From NCBI GenBank assembly GCA_023548195.1, contig JAJHZJ010000496.1, positions 4,174,001-4,238,000 of the forward strand: 64,000 nt of DNA, in the 5' to 3' direction. Below, piece after piece: positions 58,420-64,000 of this stretch (its first letter is position 1; every line of letters begins with the position of its first letter). The notes under the pieces were generated by a model. The model had not been told where the DNA came from, ran no database searches, and worked only from the letters and a program-made list of their open reading frames with translations. This DNA comes from Bettongia penicillata ogilbyi. Lineage: Eukaryota; Chordata; Mammalia; Diprotodontia; Potoroidae. The position numbers and the translations under genes were made by a program.

Positions 58420-58590
58420 ACTCCGTTTACCAATACAGATGAGCACTGGCCTCATAACTTATATTCTCAGAGGCTTGATGGGGGCACTGAAGGTCACAAA
58501 GCAGGTGTGTGTCAGAGTTAGGACTTGGACCCAGGTCTTTGATTCTGATTCTGGTTCTGTAGGCACTACAATACAAGGCCTTGTATTTAT
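58420..58590 (-). mobile_element. MIR-like fragment
   Basis: 'gaaggtcacaaagcaggtgt' and 'ggacttggacccaggtcttt', located about 150 bp from exon A. Confidence 0.6.
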
Positions 58591-58741
58591 TTCATATTTA
58601 AATATAACTATACATTTAGGTATAAATATATACCTAAATTAGGTATAAATATATACCTATACATTTAGCTATAAATAAAAACCAAGTTAAATATAACCAT
58701 AGATATAATTTACAAATGAATAGGAGGATGTTGGTTGTTAC

Positions 58742-58889
58742 CTGTGTACATATACTCCACATATGCAGGATGTGTTTTTGTGAAAACCTCCTTCACTTTC
58801 TCAATTTTGTCAGCCCTTACTTTCGTCGCAAATGGTGTGTACATGGCTGAGAAGGATTCTGCTCTGGTGAGGGCTTCTTCGATCATTGC
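58742..58889 (-). CDS. Exon A of an unidentified minus-strand gene
   Basis: A pyrimidine-rich CCCTTTCAG acceptor precedes GCAATGATCGAAGAAG, and the exon ends at TACACAG|GTAAC. The 148 bp encode 49 codons plus one base (AMIEEALTRAESFSAMYTPF ... THPAYVEYMYT). The spare G joins TG at the start of exon B to make a valine codon, so A and B are phase-compatible. The sequence is unique, retains CpG (TTTCGTCGC on the plus strand) and is flanked by ordinary intron. The peptide is charged and helix-prone, with a Lys/Glu-rich middle (ADKIEKVKEVF) and an aromatic end. I see no known domain or catalytic motif and do not recognise the family. This is the most N-terminal exon I support; the start codon is outside the window or in an exon I could not identify. 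Confidence 0.68.
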
Positions 58890-58899
58890 CTGAAAGGGA

Positions 58900-59435
58900 A
58901 ACAGAGACTTGTATAGAATGAATAAAAACATACCTACTTTTGAGAAGGCAAGAGTATAATTACCTTCATGGTTGACTTCAAAAAAATAAATGTATCACAC
59001 CACAAAGATAACATATTTGGGTCTTGAATATTAATTAGGAAGAAATTCTAATTAGTTTTGGAAAATATAGTTTCATGTTCAGACAGTCAATTAAGTGGAG
59101 AAAAAAAATTGTAAGCCAACTTTCTCTAAACTGAGTTCAAATTATAGTACAAATAAAAGTGTATTCCATTTTATCTTTCAAAGTACCATCTTTTACCTGA
59201 AGTTTTTTTGCCTAATTCTTTAGTCTAACATTGAAGTTTGCCTCCTCAGGCAGTCACTAATCAGGCATTGAAGAAGTGATCTTCAAATATAATTCAGATG
59301 ACTCCATTCAAACATGTTGACCAAGACTTGGATGAATAACATTGCCCTCTCATGTGTGTTTGTGGGAAAGCAAAGTCTTTCTTCTGTCCCACTCTCTAAG
59401 TCACAAGAACCAATATGAATGTTTTTGTTCTGAAG
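58900..59435. other. Unique intron upstream of exon A
   Basis: No additional exon with a matching phase seen. Confidence 0.45.
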
Positions 59436-59439
59436 CAGG

Positions 59440-59565
59440 AACTAAGAAAACTTTGCTTTAAATGCTGTCTCTAACACTTAATAGCTGTGGCAAGTCATTT
59501 CATGCATCTAAGCCTCAGTTTCCTCTTCTGAAATATAGGGATGATAACAATATTTGGACCATCGA
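59440..59565 (+). mobile_element. MIR-like fragment
   Basis: 'acttaatagctgtggcaagt catttcatgc', 'gcctcagtttcctcttctga'. Confidence 0.7.
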
Positions 59566-59659
59566 GCTCAATTGTGAATTGTGAAACTCTCAAGACATGA
59601 TGTTTATATGTGCTTTCTAAGCCTTAAAGCTATTCTCATTGATCTTGATATTACTGTAT

Positions 59660-59745
59660 TATTATGAGAGCCATTTTGGTGTAGTGGAGAGAAGGCTGGC
59701 CTTGGAATTAGAAAGACCTGGGTTCAAATCCTTCCCTGAATTTAT
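59660..59745 (+). mobile_element. tRNA-type SINE head
   Basis: 'gagagccattttggtgtagt ggagagaagg', 'aagacctgggttcaaatcct'. Confidence 0.7.
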
Positions 59746-61040
59746 GGTTTACCCTAACCCTATTCCTTTCAATTCTCAGACAAATCTCTAGGCTATAAGT
59801 TTGAGATTGATTGTATATCTGCTTCTTTGGATAGACTTTTCACACTGGGAGTTCTCCATGTACTATGCCAATGAAATCCCTTTAAAACAGATTTTCCTCT
59901 GCAATAATCTCCACAATGCTTATAGAACCATTTACCATCACCCCAGACTTTCTATTGTGTATAAAGCTATTACTACATCATAACAGATCTAAAAGAAGAT
60001 GGCTCCGAATCTTCAAAGGGGATTTATATCCTTTCCCTACCTTCAAAGTCTCAAAGCAACAGTGACTATATCATTCCTCCTTATAGAGATTGGCATAAAA
60101 GGACATTACCAAAATCCATCTTGTTTCCATACCCAACAATTGTGAGTAACAATAGTCAATAAAGAAAAAGAGTGATCTTATTTTCAAGTGAGGAAGAAGG
60201 CAACATCAAATAATGTTATTACACGGTCATTCTTTCATAAGCAAGCTTCTGGTGGGAATAAGAAACAGAACCTCAATGATGGGGAGCAATTTTTATTCGG
60301 TAAAGTTAGGTAAAACCTATAACTTCCCAGATGAGGGCAACTGGCCCCAAACGTTTGCTTTTCCACTAAGTTAGCAGTGTGAACAGGAAGTCATTTTGAA
60401 TTGCGTGAAAATGAATGGCCAGGCAAATTTACTGTGTGAAAGTAATAATATTGTCCATTATCAGTGAAGAGATCATCTTTCTTCTAAGTCACTGTTGTCC
60501 AAATGGAAAGAAGTAGAAAAATCAATGAGGTGAGGAGAGGGAAGATATAGATGGTTAGGCAAACAGAAAGACAAAAATGGCCCTGGTATGGGAACTCTGG
60601 CCAGGACCACCCAGAAAGGAACTGAGGCCTGGCTAGAGATCTGGAAGACTGGAATTCAGGAAGCTGAACTGGGCAACATTGGGTCCAGGGAAGGAGGCTG
60701 AGCCACAGGAAGAGGGCACTAGGGACAAGACAGCTTGGCATGAGGATTACTCCATCTTTTAGCTAGCTGAGATAAAGTGGGTAGAGGTGTACCTTCTAGT
60801 TGGAGTAGGACAAGGTGATAGAACACTGAGAAGTACTAGCTCACAGTGAGGGGCATTCTTTTTCTTCAATCATAGTATGGCACCATTTCTTGTTGGAGAT
60901 CCATGGAGCTTAGCTTCCAGATGACTGTCTCCATACCTTTCTGAATGTCTAGGAAGAGGTGACTTTGGGTTGGCTCCTGTGAAGCCTGGTGTTTTCTCAT
61001 TGTGATGGCTCATTCCTCAGATGATAACAAATATTCTTTT
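59746..61040. other. Unique intron DNA
   Basis: 60480-60760 is GC-richer and may be an old repeat. No gene supported. Confidence 0.4.
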
Positions 61041-61044
61041 CACT

Positions 61045-61370
61045 TATATCACATATACCCATAGATTAAGAGGTGGAAGGGAAGCAATACATCATCTCTT
61101 AAAACCCCCTCATTTTTCAGATGAGGAAAATGGGTCCCAGAGAAGCGATAAGTCTTGCCCATGGTCATGGAATTTGAACTGAGGTCCTAGAATCAAAGAG
61201 TTAGAGATGAAAGGGACCTTAGAAACCAACACAGGTAACCATTTCACAGATAAAGAAGCCGAGGCCCAGTGAGTTTAAATGATTTGGCCAAGGCCATGCA
61301 AGGAATAATGATCAGAGTAAGCTTTGGAATTCAAATTTCTCTAGCTCCAAGGGACTTCTCACTGTGTCAT
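61045..61370 (-). mobile_element. Two MIR-like fragments
   Basis: 'ccctcatttttcagatgagg aaaatgggtc' (61045-61190), then 'gatgaaagggaccttagaaa ccaac' and 'gataaagaagccgaggccca' (61195-61370). Confidence 0.7.
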
Positions 61371-61429
61371 GCTTTCTCCAAAAACACACCAGTAGCAACA
61401 TACCTTACTACAGCCATGCTTGGAGAGTG

Positions 61430-61545
61430 GTGTTGACTCAAGCCCCTGAACCTCTCCATTTGTTTCCTCATCAGTAAAATGAGAAGGAAGAGCTTTTTTG
61501 ACCTTTAAAATCCCTTCTAGCTTGAAGCCTCTGGTTCTGTGACAG
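61430..61545 (+). mobile_element. MIR-like 3' fragment
   Basis: 'gtttcctcatcagtaaaatg agaagg' followed by 'aaaatcccttctagcttgaa'. Confidence 0.6.
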
Positions 61546-61559
61546 TTCAAGTCCAAGGA

Positions 61560-61800
61560 CAGTCAGTGATGCGGTTTAGGGAGGATTTCTTTCACTAATG
61601 CCATTTCCAGGTTTTCATTTCTGCGGCCTCTCCAATATAAAATCATCGCACACAGCTCTACAGAAGGTGTGAACATGTCCTTTCTGGAGAGGCAGTCAAC
61701 TTTGGCAATCTCTGCTTCCCCACTCAGGGTTGCCTCAGGGGCACTGGAATGATCATCTCCTCCACCATGGGGCCATTTTCCCCCTCTACTAAACTATTAG
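61560..61800. other. Unique block with a 67-codon minus-strand open patch
   Basis: The minus strand is open from about 61780 to a TGA near 61568, reading GEAEIAKVDCLSRKDMFTPS within it. No splice sites, start codon or recognised family were seen, and a frame this short is expected by chance in 64 kb. It could be an old processed-pseudogene scrap or conserved non-coding DNA. Confidence 0.25.
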
Positions 61801-61999
61801 TGCAGTAGCTCATGATGGGGATGTTTTATTAGAATCATGGCAGGATGTGGCAGCTGTGGCTTTGGTACCAAGGTGTTGGAGACTCCATTTGTCACAGTAA
61901 TATCTTGTGACTTGAAGTCTGGCCCCATGTTTTTGAAAGCTGAAAAAGAAATCGAACCTTGATACTGTGAAAATGAAACTAAAGTGTATACACATATAT

Positions 62000-63685
62000 T
62001 TTTTTTCTGACAGGAAAAGCAGATCTTAGAAGGCTTTTGGTAATAGCCAAACCCTCAGAAATGAAAATAAAATAAATTTCAGCTCAATTTACTTCTTATT
62101 TATTGTCCATTGAAGACTCCCCTTGAGTTTGGATATATAGCGAGGAAGACGACCAGATGGGGAGCAGCAGCTGGCAAAAGACAAAGCTTACAAAAATGGA
62201 GGAAGATGATAAGTAATGTTTTGTAATTTGATAGAAAGTTATCTACTGTGGGGTTCTCCCATCTTTTGACATCTGTAAGAGATGCCTAGAGCCTGTGGGG
62301 ACGTTAGTTAAGAATTATATTAGAAAGCTTAGACATCATTCAGTATGGTAACAGGCCAATTTATTTTTGGACGAATTTCCTCAATATTGCATTATTTCTG
62401 AATTTGAACATTCTTTCTTCCTGAGTAAATAAATAAATATTAGAAAAATTCACTTGTGGACTAGAGAAGCGGCCTTTTGGTGATCAGCTGAAGGACCAGG
62501 AATGTCTATCCTAGAGAGGAGAAGATGTGATAGCTGTCTAAGTATTTGAAAGGCTGTCAGGTAGAGAAAGTTGGAATTAAGATTAATGGTTAAAAGTGGC
62601 AGAGAGGCAACTTTAGGTTTGATATATGGGGAAAAAATAGTCCTAAAAAGTGGGATGGGATGACATGAGTAGTAGTTTCCCATTATGGGAGGTCTTCTAG
62701 CAGAGCCTAGATGAGCATTTGCTGGTAGAGGAGAGTATGAATTGGGCCAGATGACATCTTGACCTCTGAGAATATATAATTTGGGGTGCCAGGGAAGGGC
62801 ACCCAGAGATTACAGCAGAGGCAGTGGGAGGGGATAGGTAAATTGCGCTTAGGTGCGTGCAAGATTGCTGACCTCAGAGAGTAGGTTTGACTCCAGGAAA
62901 TTCCATGAGGCTGAGAGGTGAGTTAGGACTTAATAATTAGGAAAGGATAGGAAGGTGAGAAATATAGGAGCCCTGAGGTACAAAGGCAAGTACCCAGGGC
63001 TGGGTCTGAGAAGAGGAGCTCGTGCTCCAGGAAACTGATTGAAAATCAGCAAAGCTGAACGAGTCCTTCATTCTTCATAGTGACACATTTCTCCCGAGGG
63101 TTCCTAGTGACCGTGGAAGTCCAACCCAGTTGTTGATTTGGTTATTTGAAGTACAGGAAAAACTCTTTGCTTTGAAATAATTGGGGTAAGTGGATCTAGC
63201 CTGTCTTAAAAAAATGAAATTTAATTGTTTTCAAGTGGCTATGGTGGCTCAAACTAGGCCAATATTGTTGCCCAGTAGAGAGGTCCTTACAGGACTTGCT
63301 ACAGCGAATAGGAAAGAATGTTGTACAATTTGGATCTCAAATGCAGATTAAATGGGTGCTTCAAAAATGTTTAAGTATGCTTGAAAACAGCTCATTTTCA
63401 TAAGTAGTTGAAACATTCATTTTATAATCTTGCTAATGATGTTGGGGGCAGGGAAGTGTGTTAATATTATCTATGAAGAAATATGAACAAGTTTAGAGAG
63501 GCAGGCTCATCACCAAGTTGGTCACACACAATGATGAAATATCAGCTGCATCAATTCTTTCGAAAATCACTTATTAAAGCTGTAGAAGGGTTTGCAATCG
63601 ATGGCTATTGGGGATGAGGGAAGGCAGTGTTCACATGAAAGAAATGTCAGGTCCTTGAAGTGAAGAAGGTTCCACAGTGGCCAGG
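62000..63685. other. Unique and unassigned DNA
   Basis: 62450-62780 resembles a degraded MIR/other repeat ('gagaggagaagatgtgatag ctgtctaagtatttgaaagg'). 62780-63130 is GC-richer and unassigned. No gene supported. Confidence 0.4.
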
Positions 63686-63689
63686 AGGT

Positions 63690-63837
63690 GCTGTGATCGC
63701 CCCCATTTTACAGATAAGGAAACTGAGGCAGAGAGATTAAATGGCCTGACCCAGGGTCACACAACTTGTTTCTGATGCTGGATTTGAACTTGGGTCTTCC
63801 TGAATCTAAGTGTAGCACTCTAGACACCTAGCCAGCT
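63690..63837 (-). mobile_element. MIR-like SINE
   Basis: 'cccattttacagataaggaa actgaggcag', 'acccagggtcacacaacttg', 'gcactctagacacctagcca gct'. Confidence 0.85.
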
Positions 63838-63838
63838 A

Positions 63839-63900
<62 letters not shown>

Positions 63901-63985
63901 GTGCTGCTACTACTACTACGATTACTGCTACTACTACTACGATTACTGCTACTACTACTGCTACTGCTGATACTGCTGCTGCTGC
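63838..63985 (+). repeat. (CTA)n/(CTG)n trinucleotide tract
   Basis: About 60 bp of pure CTA, then mixed CTA, CTG and ACGATT variants. It starts at the end of the preceding SINE. Confidence 0.97.
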
Positions 63986-64000
63986 TTTCTAAATAGAAAA

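Noticed and set aside
61568..61780. 67-codon protein-like open patch on the minus strand
   Set aside because: No start, splice signals or family match; length is within chance expectation.
1..64000. CRISPR array, operon, riboswitch or defence system
   Set aside because: No direct repeats with unique spacers and no prokaryotic gene organisation; all tandem repeats are eukaryotic microsatellites.
1..64000. CpG island or gene promoter
   Set aside because: No stretch has sustained high GC and CpG density; the gene's start appears to lie outside the window.

Overview
The window looks like vertebrate, almost certainly marsupial, nuclear DNA. It is AT-rich, poor in CpG and crowded with interspersed repeats. 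It carries LINE-1 sequence with a marsupial-style ORF1, tRNA-type SINEs with the 'tgtgaccctgggcaagtcac ... cctcagtttcc' core, SINEs with an RTE-like tail, and L2-like 3' ends. Nothing resembles a bacterial, viral or organellar gene cluster, and there is no operon, CRISPR array or CpG island. Nearly all open frames of 60-165 codons lie in repeats or unique non-coding DNA. The exact species cannot be read from the sequence; an opossum-like genome fits.

One gene can be supported. Five short exons on the minus strand (58889-58742, 41276-41221, 31632-31522, 16831-16667, 11664-11581) have AG/GT borders and mutually compatible phases. Spliced in that order they give about 188 residues of a mostly helical protein. 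I do not recognise the family. The introns are about 17.5, 9.6, 14.7 and 5.0 kb, and neither end of the gene is in the window. Unique blocks rich in retained CpG lie beside several exons and look like conserved non-coding DNA.

Layout: 1-2655 is a half-L1 (HAL1-like) element with ORF1 but no ORF2. 2.7-11.5 kb is unique DNA with SINEs, L2-like repeats and (GA)n/(TG)n tracts. 11.5-12.2 kb holds exon E and a conserved-looking block. 12.5-14.4 kb is an old, broken L1/HAL1. 16.5-17.3 kb holds exon D. 17.3-21.2 kb is nested repeats, including an L1 3' end in each orientation and a possible solo LTR. 21.9-22.2 kb is a GATA/GATG tract. 27.7-28.0 kb is a retroposed 7SL RNA pseudogene with target-site duplications. 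31.5 kb is exon C, 41.2 kb exon B. 42-51 kb is dense SINE/L2/L1 debris. 54.9-56.3 kb is a second HAL1 copy in inverted orientation. 58.8 kb is exon A. The window ends in SINE fragments and a (CTA)n tract.

I found no convincing new biological system. The most useful leads are the unidentified multi-exon gene, its flanking CpG-retaining blocks, the 7SL retropseudogene and the two HAL1 copies that share an internal microsatellite position.
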